64,000 bases of DNA, from the NCBI RefSeq assembly GCF_003096415.1, contig NZ_QEKH01000030.1, positions 1 to 64,000 of the forward strand, in the 5' to 3' direction. This document shows positions 9,220 to 17,717 of this stretch, in pieces. Position 1 is the first letter of the stretch, and each line of letters begins with the position of its first letter. This DNA is from Victivallis vadensis. Lineage in GTDB: Bacteria; Verrucomicrobiota; Lentisphaeria; Victivallales; Victivallaceae. Position numbers and translations under genes: made by a program. The notes beneath the pieces are model-generated. The model ran no database searches. It was not told the DNA's origin and saw only the letters and a list, made by a program, of their open reading frames with translations.

Positions 9220-10944
9220 ATGAAAAAATCTCTGTTATACGCAACGATGGCGGCCGCCGCGCTCTGCCCCGCCGCCGAAATTCCCGGCGTTCCGCGCGAT
9301 TCCAATTTCAACAACACCGGCGGCTACGACAGCACCCGGGTTGAAGCCCAGCTGCTGGTCGCGGTCAAGGAGGACACCAAGGTGGTCCATTTCATCCGCG
9401 ACAACGCAGACCCGCGGGTCATCACCAAGACCTATGAACTCAAGCATGTCGATCCCTACGAATTCCGCGACTACCTGCGCCAGATGGTGCAGTCCAAGCG
9501 GGTCGGCAACACCAGCTTGCAGCAGGCGTATCCGGGCAACACCAATGCGACGCCGCCGGTGATGGCGACGGTCAGTTCCCCCGAACTGACCACGCCGCCG
9601 AACGCCCAGCCCAGCTACAATCCGCCGGTCCAGCTCGGCAGCAACACGGCGGTCGAATGCCTGAAATATGTGGACGGCACCGGATTGCTGTTCGTCAGCG
9701 CGGAGGATTACCGCTTCAAGGACCATGAAAACGGCATGGGAATCGATTCGCTGGTCGCGATGCTCGACAGCCCGAAACTCGGCGCGATCAATTACGGTTC
9801 GCAGATGTTTTTCTACCTGCCGAAATTCGTGCCGGCGCGCAACCTGATGCCGCTGATTCAGAACATGGGCATGAACATCTCCGACGTGACCGAACTGTGG
9901 CAGGGGCAGGACGTGGTCGCCTACGATCCCGACCTGAACTGGCTGATCTTCGACGTCAGCAACTACTCCTGCGACAACGTCGCGAAAATGCTCGCGCAGT
10001 ACGATGTGCCGATCCCGCAGGTCCGGCTCAACATCAAGGTCTATGAAGTCTACAGCGAAAACAACGACAAGATGGGCATCGACTTCCAGTCGTGGAAAAA
10101 CAACGAGGGAGCCGACTTCTTCTCGGTCGGAGGCCGTTACCGCAACAACTGGGCCGCGGCCTACAGCGGCGGCATGGCGCGCAGCTTCGGTTCGGAGCGG
10201 ACCAGCTTCTACAACTTCAACCCGAAGTGGAACACCCGTTACCTCGACTTCCTGGCCAGCAAAGGGCGGGCGAAGGTGGTGCATACCGGCGAGCTCTGCG
10301 TGCGCAACAACACCTCGGCCCAGCTTTCGCGCACCACCCAGATTTTCTATATCGACACCTCCAAGCCGGTCAACAACGCGATCATCCCGGGCACGACGCT
10401 CGATCCCTCCGGGAATCCCTTCCCGGATACCGGCGTAGGGCCTTATGAGCTGCTTTCCGGGCTCGCCGGCAAGCTGTTCGACAAGAGCATCGACAAACCC
10501 GGCAAGGACAGCGCGGACCTCAGCTACGGCAAGGGCAACCAGCAGATCACCACCGCCTTCACCGGTTTCGGCTTCACGATGACCGTGAACAACGCGTCGG
10601 TGAACCTTGAGGAGACCCGGTTCAACGTGACGCTGAACAACACCAGCCTGATAGGCTTCGCGTCGAACGGCACTCCGCGCATCTCCAAGGGAAATGCGGT
10701 AACTCAGGATGTCAGCCTCCCCCACGGCAAGGACAGCTTTGTGATCGGCGGGCTGCGCAAGCAGGAGACGGTCAAGTCCAGGACCGGTGTGCCGTGGCTG
10801 ATGGACATCCCCTACCTGGGCTATCTGTTTTCGACCGAATCCAATTCGGTCCGCCACGCCGAACTGATCGTGGTCGGCGAATGCTCGTGGGATTCCCCGA
10901 GCGACAGTTCCGCCGCCGCCCGAAGCACCCGAACCACCTGGTAA
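9220..10944 (+). CDS. Secretin-like outer-membrane protein, copy 2
   Basis: The 574-residue protein has a short signal peptide, a ring-type N domain (VITKTYELKHVDPYEFRDYL), a Pro/Asn/Thr-rich linker (about 100-140), a second N domain, and a secretin domain ending in VPWLMDIPYLGYLFST. It is clearly related to the gene 13 bp upstream but distant from it, so the pair is an old duplication. It also shares a YEV-x-MGID-type segment (IKVYEVYSENNDKMGID) equal to LYEVRESTLRDIGIE in copy 1, where secretin domains begin. The tail after residue 550 is Ser/Arg-rich. The two may build one hetero-oligomeric channel or two alternative channels; the sequence does not decide this. Confidence 0.82.
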   Translation: MKKSLLYATMAAAALCPAAEIPGVPRDSNFNNTGGYDSTRVEAQLLVAVKEDTKVVHFIRDNADPRVITKTYELKHVDPYEFRDYLRQMVQSKRVGNTSLQQAYPGNTNATPPVMATVSSPELTTPPNAQPSYNPPVQLGSNTAVECLKYVDGTGLLFVSAEDYRFKDHENGMGIDSLVAMLDSPKLGAINYGSQMFFYLPKFVPARNLMPLIQNMGMNISDVTELWQGQDVVAYDPDLNWLIFDVSNYSCDNVAKMLAQYDVPIPQVRLNIKVYEVYSENNDKMGIDFQSWKNNEGADFFSVGGRYRNNWAAAYSGGMARSFGSERTSFYNFNPKWNTRYLDFLASKGRAKVVHTGELCVRNNTSAQLSRTTQIFYIDTSKPVNNAIIPGTTLDPSGNPFPDTGVGPYELLSGLAGKLFDKSIDKPGKDSADLSYGKGNQQITTAFTGFGFTMTVNNASVNLEETRFNVTLNNTSLIGFASNGTPRISKGNAVTQDVSLPHGKDSFVIGGLRKQETVKSRTGVPWLMDIPYLGYLFSTESNSVRHAELIVVGECSWDSPSDSSAAARSTRTTW

Positions 10945-10964
10945 AAGTCAAGGAGAACCATATC

Positions 10965-11408
10965 ATGAAATCATATCTTGCAATACTTCCCGCCGCGCTG
11001 CTGCTTCTGGCCGCCGCCGGCTGCGCCTCCGCGAAGCCCGGCGAACCGGCGGAACCGGTCTGCGCGGTGCGTGCCGCCGACGTACAGCTCGGCGACAAAC
11101 TCCTTGAAGCGCTCCGCACCCATGACTACGATACGTTCGCGAAACTGTGGGGGAATCAGGATAAGAAGATGACGCCGGAGGAGTTCAAAACCTCCTATGA
11201 AACCATCGAAAAACAGTTCGGCGAGATGCAGAGTTTCAGCTACCTGACAGAGCTGAAGACCCCGTTGGTGCAGAACCGGATCTGGACGGTCCGCTTCGAG
11301 CGCAAAGCGGATCAGGGCAAGGAAACGGTCGAACAGGACCTGCTGTTCCGCCTGGTCACCGGAGAGGTGGACGGCAAATTACAGGTCCTCGGCATGGGAT
11401 TTCTGTAA
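10965..11408 (+). CDS. Small lipoprotein of the secretin cluster
   Basis: A 147-residue protein with a classical lipobox (LLLAAAGC, lipidated Cys20). The mature part, about 125 residues, is a small alpha+beta-looking domain with no motif I can name; it loosely resembles small NTF2-like or DUF3887-type secreted domains. It starts 20 bp after the second secretin with AAGGAGAA before the ATG, so it is in the same transcript. Secretins often need a lipoprotein pilotin for outer-membrane assembly, and this is the only lipoprotein in the cluster, so a pilotin role is a reasonable guess from position alone. Confidence 0.75.
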   Translation: MKSYLAILPAALLLLAAAGCASAKPGEPAEPVCAVRAADVQLGDKLLEALRTHDYDTFAKLWGNQDKKMTPEEFKTSYETIEKQFGEMQSFSYLTELKTPLVQNRIWTVRFERKADQGKETVEQDLLFRLVTGEVDGKLQVLGMGFL

Positions 11409-11411
11409 AAA

Positions 11412-11427
11412 CGGGATACGCATCCCG
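11412..11427 (+). repeat. Intercistronic hairpin
   Basis: CGGGAT-ACGC-ATCCCG forms a 6-bp stem right after the lipoprotein stop codon, without a U-tract. Confidence 0.45.
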
Positions 11428-11444
11428 CTCGGAGTAAACACAGT

Positions 11445-11531
11445 ATGAAAGGGAAAAACATGAAAACGAAAACAAAAACGGTCCGGGGCTGCCCGCTGCC
11501 GGAATCACAACACCGGAATGAGGAGGAATAG
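11445..11531 (+). CDS. Possible 28-aa leader ORF before the ArcD-like gene
   Basis: An ATG preceded by GGAGTAA opens a 28-codon frame, very Lys/Thr-rich at the start, ending in Glu codons that are also the GAGGAGGAA ribosome site of the next gene. Its stop lies 3 bp before that gene's ATG. The arrangement suits translational coupling or a leader peptide, but the frame is short and may be chance. Confidence 0.3.
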   Translation: MKGKNMKTKTKTVRGCPLPESQHRNEEE

Positions 11532-11534
11532 ATC

Positions 11535-13091
11535 ATGGCCGACTCGAACGACAACAAAAAACTCGGCGTAATCGCGCTGGCGGCCCTCGTCGTCTCCGCG
11601 ATGATCGGCGGCGGCATCTTCAGCCTGCCGCAGAACATGGCCGCATCGGCCTCGGTGATGGCGGTAATCATAGCATGGGTGATCACCGGCATCGGCATGT
11701 ATTTCATCGCCAACACCTTCCGCATCCTGGCCGATGCGCGGCCCGATGCGACCACCGGCATCTATGCGTATGCGCGGCTCGGCTTCGGCCGGTTCGCGGG
11801 CTTCCAGATGGCGTGGGCCTACTGGCTGTGCAACATCTTCGGCAACGTCGGTTTCGCGGTGCTGCTGATGGATGCGTTCAACTACTTCTTCCCCGGCACT
11901 TTCACCGGCGGCAACAACCTCTACTCGATCATCGGCGGCTCGATCGTGATCTGGGGCATGAACTTCATGGTGCTGGCCGGCATGAAGCAGGCGGCCTTCA
12001 TCAACGTGGTCGGCACCATCTGCAAGCTCGTGCCGATCGCGCTGTTCATCCTGATCATGCTCTTCGCGTTCCGCTGGGCATTCTTCACGACCGATATGTT
12101 CGGCACCGAGACGATCCCGGCGCACAACATCAAGCCGCTGGGCAGCATGCTCAGCCAGATCCAGTCCACGATGATGGTGACGCTGTGGGCGTTCATCGGC
12201 ATCGAGGGCGCGGTGGTGGTCTCCGGCAAGGCCAAAAGCCAGAGCGCGGTCGGCAAGGCGACGCTGCTCGGCTTCCTCGGCTGCCTCGCGATCTACGCGC
12301 TGCTTTCGATCCTGCCCTTCGGCCGGATGTACCAGCCCGAACTCGCCAAACTCGCGAATCCGTCGACCGCCCCGCTGCTGCAGGACGTGGTGCACGGCGC
12401 GTGGGCCGGCGATGTGATGAATGCCGGCGTGATCGTCGCGCTGCTGACCAGCTGGCTCGCCTTCACGATCATGATCGCGCAGATTCCATACGCGGCCGCG
12501 ATGGACGGCACCTTCCCGCGCGTGTTCAAGAAGGAAAATAAAAAAGGCACTCCGAATGTGTCGCTGATCGTGACCAGCGCCGTGATGCAATTGACCATGA
12601 TCTTCGTATACTTCGCGAGCAATGCGTGGAATACGATGCTGACCATCACCTCGGTGATGATCCTGCCGCCGTATCTGGCGTGCACGCTCTTCCTGTGGAA
12701 GATCTGCGCGAAAAAGCAGTACCCGGAAAACATGCCCGTGAAGTTCCATTTCGCGTTCTTCTGCGGCGTGGCCGGTTCGCTGTTCGCGCTGTGGATGATC
12801 TACTCGGCCGGGCTGAGCTACCTGATGATGGCATTCATCTTCCTGCTGGTCGGCATCCCGGTCTTCGTCTGGGCGCGCCGGAACTATCTCGACGACAACC
12901 CGGAAGAACAGGACCGCAGGATGTTCACCAAAGCCGAAGCGATCGGCGCGGTCATCGTCGTGGTCGTCGCCCTGATCTCGCTGATCACGATGGCGGCGAA
13001 ATCGCCGGCGGTTGAAAAACATTTCCACAAGTGGGCCAAGTGGCCGGTCGCGGAAGCGAAGGCCATCGAACACGACATCGAAAAACTGTAA
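11535..13091 (+). CDS. Basic amino acid/polyamine antiporter, ArcD-like (APA family)
   Basis: The 518-residue protein has about 12-13 membrane segments and the family opening SAMIGGGIFSLPQNMAASA, which matches arginine:ornithine antiporters of the ArcD/APA group closely. GIYAYARLGFG and the WAFIGIEGAVVVSGKAKS block of the sixth helix are also family features. With an AdiA-type arginine decarboxylase 70 bp downstream, exchange of arginine for agmatine is the most likely job, giving an AdiC-like function from a different subfamily. The ribosome site GAGGAGGAA is strong. An arginine:ornithine exchange cannot be excluded. Confidence 0.88.
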   Translation: MADSNDNKKLGVIALAALVVSAMIGGGIFSLPQNMAASASVMAVIIAWVITGIGMYFIANTFRILADARPDATTGIYAYARLGFGRFAGFQMAWAYWLCNIFGNVGFAVLLMDAFNYFFPGTFTGGNNLYSIIGGSIVIWGMNFMVLAGMKQAAFINVVGTICKLVPIALFILIMLFAFRWAFFTTDMFGTETIPAHNIKPLGSMLSQIQSTMMVTLWAFIGIEGAVVVSGKAKSQSAVGKATLLGFLGCLAIYALLSILPFGRMYQPELAKLANPSTAPLLQDVVHGAWAGDVMNAGVIVALLTSWLAFTIMIAQIPYAAAMDGTFPRVFKKENKKGTPNVSLIVTSAVMQLTMIFVYFASNAWNTMLTITSVMILPPYLACTLFLWKICAKKQYPENMPVKFHFAFFCGVAGSLFALWMIYSAGLSYLMMAFIFLLVGIPVFVWARRNYLDDNPEEQDRRMFTKAEAIGAVIVVVVALISLITMAAKSPAVEKHFHKWAKWPVAEAKAIEHDIEKL

Positions 13092-13103
13092 CCGAATGAA
13101 TCC

Positions 13104-13131
13104 GGCCGTTCCGCGGAAAAACGGAACGGCC
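13104..13131 (+). repeat. Intercistronic hairpin
   Basis: A perfect 10-bp stem (GGCCGTTCCG with its complement) around an 8-nt A-rich loop lies between the antiporter and adiA. No U-tract follows, so readthrough into adiA is expected. Confidence 0.55.
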
Positions 13132-13160
13132 ATGCAACCCAAAGAATGAGGAGAATTATC

Positions 13161-15446
13161 ATGAAAGACATCGCAATCCGGCAAGTCCTGATCGTCGCCG
13201 ACGAATCCATCGACAACAGCTGCGTGATGAACAAGGCGATCGACGCGCTCGCCGACGAACTCGAAGAGCGCAATCTCCAGGTCACCATCGCCGAATCCTA
13301 TGACGAAGCGCGCCCGATCGTCGCCAACAATATGGACATCGACTGCATCCTGCTGGCGACCGACATGCAGCTCAACCTCGATGAGGAGAACAAGGCCCGC
13401 CAACTGTTTCAGTTGATCCGGCAGCGCCAGTCCAGCGTACCGGTCTTCCTGCTCGCGGACCACGACACCACCAGCGAAGCCATGTCGCCCGAACTGATGG
13501 CGGACGCCAACGAATTCATCTGGATCTTCGAAGACAGCCCGATGTTCATCGCCGGCCGCATCGAAGCCGCGATCGAACGCTTCCGGCAGCAGCTTCTGCC
13601 CCCCCTGATGAAGGCGATCTGGGACTACAACGAGGAGAACCACGAATACTCCTGGGCGGCTCCCGGCCATCAGGGCGGACGCGGTTTCACCAAAAGTCCG
13701 GCGGGCAAGAAGTTCTACGACTTCTACGGCGAGAATTTGTTCCGCACCGACACCGGCATCGAGCGCGCCAGCATCGGTTCGCTGCTGGACCACTCCGGCG
13801 CGTTCGGCGAATGCGAAAAGAACGCGGCAAAGGTGTTCGGCGCCGACCAGTCCTATTCGGTGGTCGTCGGCACCTCCGGCTCGAACCGCACCATCATGCA
13901 GGCGGCCCTGACTCCCGGCGACATCGCGATCTGCGACCGCAACTGCCACAAGTCGATCGAACAGGGGCTGATCCTCTCCGGCGCGGTTCCGGTCTACATG
14001 CTGCCGACCCGCAACCGGTACGGCATCATCGGGCCGATCCTGCGCTCCGAAATGACCGCCGCCGCGATCAAAACCAAGGTCGCCAAAGTCAAGCTGCCGC
14101 ACAACGACGAGGCGATGCCTCCGTATTCGGTGGTCACGAACTGCACCTACGACGGGCTTTGCTACAATTCGGCCAAGGTCGAAGCCGAACTGGACCATTC
14201 CGCCGACCGCATCCACCTCGACGAGGCGTGGTACGGCTACGCGCGGTTCAACCCGATGTACGAGGACCATTTCGCGATGCGCGGCGATCCGAAGGACCAC
14301 AAGGGAGCGACCGTATTCGCGACCCACTCGACCCACAAGCTGCTGAACGCGCTGTCGCAGGCCTCCTTCATCCACATGCGCCAGGGACGCAAGCCGATCA
14401 ATTTCGACCGGATGAATCAGGCGTACATGCTGCACGCGACCACGTCGCCGCTGTACGCGATCTGCGCGTCGAACGACATCTCGGTCAAGATGATGGGCGA
14501 ATCCGGCGAATCCCTGACGCAGGAGGTGATCGACGAGGCGATCGACTTCCGGCAGGCGATGGCGCGGCTCTACCGCGACTTCACCAAGAAAGGCAGCTGG
14601 TTCTTCAAGCCGTGGAATGCGGAAAAGGTCACCAGCAGCCAGACCGGCAAGACCTACGACTTCGCCGACGCCCCGCACAAGCTGCTGGCGCACGACCAGA
14701 ACTGCTGGCGGCTCGCCCCCGGCGACAACTGGCACGGCTTCAAGGATCTGGAGGACAACTGGGTGATGCTCGACCCGATCAAGGTCAGCATCCTCGGCCC
14801 CGGCATGGGCGACGACGGCAGGATGCTCGACTCAGGCGTGCCGGCGCAGCTGGTTTCGGCGTACATCTATCAGGAAGGCATCGTGCCGACCCGGACCACC
14901 GACTTCCAGCTGATGTTCCTGTTCTCGATGGGCATCACCAAGGGGAAATGGTGCACCCTGATCAACAGCCTGCTGAAATTCAAGGAGTTCTACGACCGGA
15001 ACGCGCCGGTGGCGGAAGTGCTGCCGCAACTGGCGAAGGACCATCCGGAATTCTACGGCAATATCGGAATCAAGGATTTGAGCGACAAGATGTTCCAGTA
15101 CCTGAAGGAGAACACGCCGGGCGCCCGCCTCGACGCGGCCTTCAGTTCGCTGCCGGAACAGGCGATGACGCCGCGCGACGCCTACATGGAAATCGTCCGC
15201 GACAACATCGAACTGGTCCCGAGCGACAAGCTCGCGAACCGCGTTGCGGCGAATTCGATCATCCCGTATCCCCCGGGGATTCCGATGATGATGTCCGGCG
15301 AACGGTTCGGCGGCGACGACAGCCCGCAGATCGGCTATCTGCACGCTCTCGAAGCGTGGGACAGGCAGTTCCCCGGATTTGAACACGTCACGGAGGGCAG
15401 TGACGCGATTGACGGCATCTACCATGTGATGTGCGTCAAGGAATAG
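13161..15446 (+). CDS. adiA: Biodegradative arginine decarboxylase AdiA-type
   Basis: The 761-residue PLP enzyme matches E. coli AdiA along its length: ATHSTHKLLNALSQAS with the PLP lysine near residue 393, YMLHATTSPLYAICASND, and the C-terminal NSIIPYPPGIPMMMSGE and HVMCVKE ending. It converts arginine to agmatine plus CO2, consuming a proton, in acid resistance. Domains are wing (10-135), PLP core (about 150-580) and C-terminal (600-750). The start at 13161 is chosen because GAGGAG lies just before it; the ATG at 13146 overlaps that ribosome site. It is the last gene before a strong terminator. It is a paralogue of the decarboxylase at 3878. Confidence 0.95.
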   Translation: MKDIAIRQVLIVADESIDNSCVMNKAIDALADELEERNLQVTIAESYDEARPIVANNMDIDCILLATDMQLNLDEENKARQLFQLIRQRQSSVPVFLLADHDTTSEAMSPELMADANEFIWIFEDSPMFIAGRIEAAIERFRQQLLPPLMKAIWDYNEENHEYSWAAPGHQGGRGFTKSPAGKKFYDFYGENLFRTDTGIERASIGSLLDHSGAFGECEKNAAKVFGADQSYSVVVGTSGSNRTIMQAALTPGDIAICDRNCHKSIEQGLILSGAVPVYMLPTRNRYGIIGPILRSEMTAAAIKTKVAKVKLPHNDEAMPPYSVVTNCTYDGLCYNSAKVEAELDHSADRIHLDEAWYGYARFNPMYEDHFAMRGDPKDHKGATVFATHSTHKLLNALSQASFIHMRQGRKPINFDRMNQAYMLHATTSPLYAICASNDISVKMMGESGESLTQEVIDEAIDFRQAMARLYRDFTKKGSWFFKPWNAEKVTSSQTGKTYDFADAPHKLLAHDQNCWRLAPGDNWHGFKDLEDNWVMLDPIKVSILGPGMGDDGRMLDSGVPAQLVSAYIYQEGIVPTRTTDFQLMFLFSMGITKGKWCTLINSLLKFKEFYDRNAPVAEVLPQLAKDHPEFYGNIGIKDLSDKMFQYLKENTPGARLDAAFSSLPEQAMTPRDAYMEIVRDNIELVPSDKLANRVAANSIIPYPPGIPMMMSGERFGGDDSPQIGYLHALEAWDRQFPGFEHVTEGSDAIDGIYHVMCVKE

Positions 15447-15462
15447 CCCTCATTTCCCCCGG

Positions 15463-15502
15463 CGGCGGCCAGCTCCTTTTCCCGGCTGGCCGCCGTTTTT
15501 TT
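15463..15502 (+). terminator. Rho-independent terminator of the decarboxylase-secretin cluster
   Basis: An 11-bp perfect stem (CGGCGGCCAGC/GCTGGCCGCCG) around an 11-nt loop is followed by seven T. It is the only hairpin in the cluster with a U-tract, consistent with one transcription unit ending here. Confidence 0.9.
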
Positions 15503-15513
15503 ATCCCCCGGGA

Positions 15514-15915
15514 TTATTCCTGCGCCATCTGGAAAAAGAGCTGGACGCGGCGGGTGCGCGGCCCGTCGAATTCGCAAAAATAGATTCCCTGCCATGTCCC
15601 GAGCAGCAGCCGTCCGTTCCGGATCGGCACGGCCAGCGAAAAACCGAGCAGCGCGGCTTTCAGATGTGCGGCGCTGTTCCCTTCATAGTGCCGGTAATAG
15701 GCTTCCCGCTTCGGCACGAGTTCGTCGAGCTTGGCGAGCATGTCGCGCTTCACATCGGGGTCGGCGTTCTCGTTGACGGTGATTCCGGCGGTGGTATGCG
15801 GGCAGAAGATATGGCAGATGCCGCACTCCAGCCCGGCGGGAACCCGTTCGTTGATTTCGCGGGTGATATCGATGATTTCGCAATCCTTATGCGTGACGAC
15901 GTTGAATTCGGCCAT
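15514..15915 (-). CDS. YjbQ/UPF0047 family protein
   Basis: The 133-residue protein is a full-length member of the YjbQ family, recognised by ICHIFCPHTTAGITVNENADPDV and GTWQGIYFCEFDGPRTRRV. Members are small trimeric proteins, some with weak thiamine-phosphate synthase activity in vitro; the true role is unsettled. The start at 15915 follows AAGGAGGATTCCCG; the longer frame upstream is not supported. It converges with the adiA transcript and has its own promoter at 15944-15972. Confidence 0.9.
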   Translation of the reverse strand: MAEFNVVTHKDCEIIDITREINERVPAGLECGICHIFCPHTTAGITVNENADPDVKRDMLAKLDELVPKREAYYRHYEGNSAAHLKAALLGFSLAVPIRNGRLLLGTWQGIYFCEFDGPRTRRVQLFFQMAQE

Positions 15916-15943
15916 CGGGAATCCTCCTTTTTTTCTTTTCGGC

Positions 15944-15972
15944 AAAATACCACCTTTTCCGTTGCCTGTCAA
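15944..15972 (-). promoter_or_regulatory. Promoter of the YjbQ-family gene
   Basis: On the minus strand TTGACA (15972-15967) and TATTTT (15949-15944) are exactly 17 bp apart, about 30 bp upstream of the ATG. Confidence 0.7.
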
Positions 15973-16092
15973 GAGGTCCCGGAACTGAACGGCTTCGGTA
16001 AACGAAAAAGTTTTCGCTGTTTTATCCGGCTTCGGCTGGATTCCTCGCGAACGGCACGCTATATTCCAACCGGAACAGAAAGGAAAACTGCG

Positions 16093-16560
16093 ATGAAAAT
16101 GTTATTCCGGCAACGGTTTTTCTCATGGCTTGACAGTTACGATGTCCACGCCGAAGACGGCACCGTGCTGTTTACCGTCAAAGGGGTGCTGTCGTGGAGA
16201 TACACCCTGAAGATTTTCACTCCGGACGGGCGGGAGGCCGGCATGATCAAGGCCCGGATGATAACCTTTCCGAAACCCGTTTTCGACCTGACCGTGAACG
16301 GTGGGGCGGCCGGCTGCATCACCCAGGAGTTTTCCCTGTTCCGTCCCCGTTTCACCCTCGATTTCCGCAACTGGAAAATCTCCGGCGACTGGCTGGAGTG
16401 GAACTATCGGATCATGTGCGGCAACACCCCGGTCGCCGTCATCGCCAAACGACTCTGGAACCTGACCGACACCTACGAGATCGATGTAACGGACCCGGAC
16501 GACGCTCTCGGAGCCCTGATGGTCACCCTCGCGATCGACGTGGTCAAAAGCAGCAAATGA
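16093..16560 (+). CDS. LURP-one-related (YxjI-like) protein
   Basis: The 155-residue cytoplasmic protein begins MLFRQRFFSWLDSYDVHAEDG, and the alternating short beta strands (VLFTVKGVLSWRYTLKIF, IRMITFPKPVFDLTV-like stretches) are those of the LOR/tubby-like barrel family. Function in bacteria is unknown; the fold can bind lipids or membranes in relatives. AAAGGAAAACTGCG precedes the ATG. It is a single gene ending at a terminator whose 3' arm overlaps the last codons of the convergent kinase gene. Confidence 0.75.
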   Translation: MKMLFRQRFFSWLDSYDVHAEDGTVLFTVKGVLSWRYTLKIFTPDGREAGMIKARMITFPKPVFDLTVNGGAAGCITQEFSLFRPRFTLDFRNWKISGDWLEWNYRIMCGNTPVAVIAKRLWNLTDTYEIDVTDPDDALGALMVTLAIDVVKSSK

Positions 16561-16576
16561 ACTTCCTGAAAACCAA

Positions 16577-16618
16577 CTGCTGAAACAAGCATGATTACGC
16601 CTGTTTCAGCAGTTTTTT
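16577..16618 (+). terminator. Rho-independent terminator, overlaps 3' end of nahK-like gene
   Basis: CTGCTGAAACA and TGTTTCAGCAG form an 11-bp stem with a 14-nt loop followed by six T. It ends the LURP-one-like transcript. The 3' arm (16602-16612) is also the coding sequence for the last residues of the opposite-strand kinase. Confidence 0.85.
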
Positions 16619-17695
16619 CATCTCGTTCATCTGGCTCTCGATCGATTCGACGATCTTGAGCTGGTTGCGGCAGCGGTCGAGGTTGTGATGGGGGCGGCGG
16701 GTCTTGAAGTAGACGTCGCCCTCCAGATAGTCGGTCAGAAACCGGATCGCGGTTTCAAGCGTAATCAGCTTTCCGGCAAACGGCAGGTTTTCCCGCTCCG
16801 CCGGAGTCAGGAAGCCGCCCGCGCTGCTCAGGAACCCCCGGAACAGCGCTTCATACATCTCGAAACGCATCCCGACCTTTTCGAGGTTCACTTCGTCCTC
16901 CTCGGCGGCGCTGGTTCCGGCGCGCACCATGTCGCCGAAATCGTACAGCGCCAGTCCGGGCATCACCGTATCAAGGTCGATCACGCAGATCCCCTCCCCG
17001 GTCAGGTCGTCGATCAGGATGTTGTTGACCTTGGTGTCGTTGTGGGTGATCCGCTCCGGGATCGAACCTTCCGCGTTGAGCTTCAGCAGCTTCTCGGTCT
17101 CCTCGCGGCGCTTCATGATGAAGTCGATCTCATGGCGCACCTGCCGGGCGCGTCCGGCCTTATCCGACTTGATCGCGGCTTCCAGCGCTTCGACCCGCTT
17201 CGGAGTATTGTGGAAATTCGGAATCGTCTCGTGGAGCCGCGGCCCCGGCAGATCGACCAGGTTGCACTGGAAGTCGCCGAACGCCTGCGCCGCCATATAA
17301 GCCTGTTTCGGATTCTCCAGCACATCGTAGGAACGGGCGTTCTCCACGAACACATAGGCGCGCCAGTAGTTGCCGCGGTGGTCCTGCACACAGGGCTGGT
17401 TGGTATAGGTCCGCAGCAGCCGCAGGGTGCGTTTTTTGGTTTCAATCCGCTCAGCATGGATTTTGTTCAGCAGATGGCGGGTCACGCGGTCCATATTCTC
17501 CATCACCTGTTCGGGGTGGTGGAAGACCGCGTGGTTGATCCGCTGCATGGTGTAGTGAAGACGAACTCCGCCCTGATCGTAAGTCAACTGATACGTATCG
17601 TTGATATGACCGGAACCGAACGGCACCGCGACCAGAAAATCACCGTAAATAACAAATTTCGAAGCGATATCGCGAAGCTCATCCTGTGTGTACAT
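16595..17695 (-). CDS. nahK: N-acetylhexosamine 1-kinase-like phosphotransferase
   Basis: The 366-residue protein has the aminoglycoside-phosphotransferase fold: a nucleotide-binding opening (VAVPFGSGHINDTYQL), the catalytic ITHNDTKVNNILID and the metal-binding VIDLDTVMPG. Length and the adjacent nucleotidyltransferase match NahK, which phosphorylates N-acetylhexosamines released from mucin or milk glycans at O1. The start at 17695 follows GGGAA at a fair distance. It follows the nucleotidyltransferase by 22 bp on the same strand. Other small-molecule kinases share the fold, so substrate is inferred from context. Confidence 0.8.
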   Translation of the reverse strand: MYTQDELRDIASKFVIYGDFLVAVPFGSGHINDTYQLTYDQGGVRLHYTMQRINHAVFHHPEQVMENMDRVTRHLLNKIHAERIETKKRTLRLLRTYTNQPCVQDHRGNYWRAYVFVENARSYDVLENPKQAYMAAQAFGDFQCNLVDLPGPRLHETIPNFHNTPKRVEALEAAIKSDKAGRARQVRHEIDFIMKRREETEKLLKLNAEGSIPERITHNDTKVNNILIDDLTGEGICVIDLDTVMPGLALYDFGDMVRAGTSAAEEDEVNLEKVGMRFEMYEALFRGFLSSAGGFLTPAERENLPFAGKLITLETAIRFLTDYLEGDVYFKTRRPHHNLDRCRNQLKIVESIESQMNEMKKLLKQA

Positions 17696-17717
17696 CAAAA
17701 ATTTCCCATTCCCGAAT

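Noticed and set aside
7770-10944. Secretin pair as part of a type II secretion or type IV pilus locus
   Set aside because: No PilM/N/O/P, GspE/F, pilin or ATPase gene is present in the cluster; neighbours are decarboxylases and antiporters.
11505-14735. A very long open frame (over 1,000 codons) on the minus strand
   Set aside because: It runs antisense to the ArcD-like gene and adiA, is rich in Arg, His, Asp and Val as GC-rich antisense frames are, lacks a ribosome site and any domain. It is a shadow of real genes.
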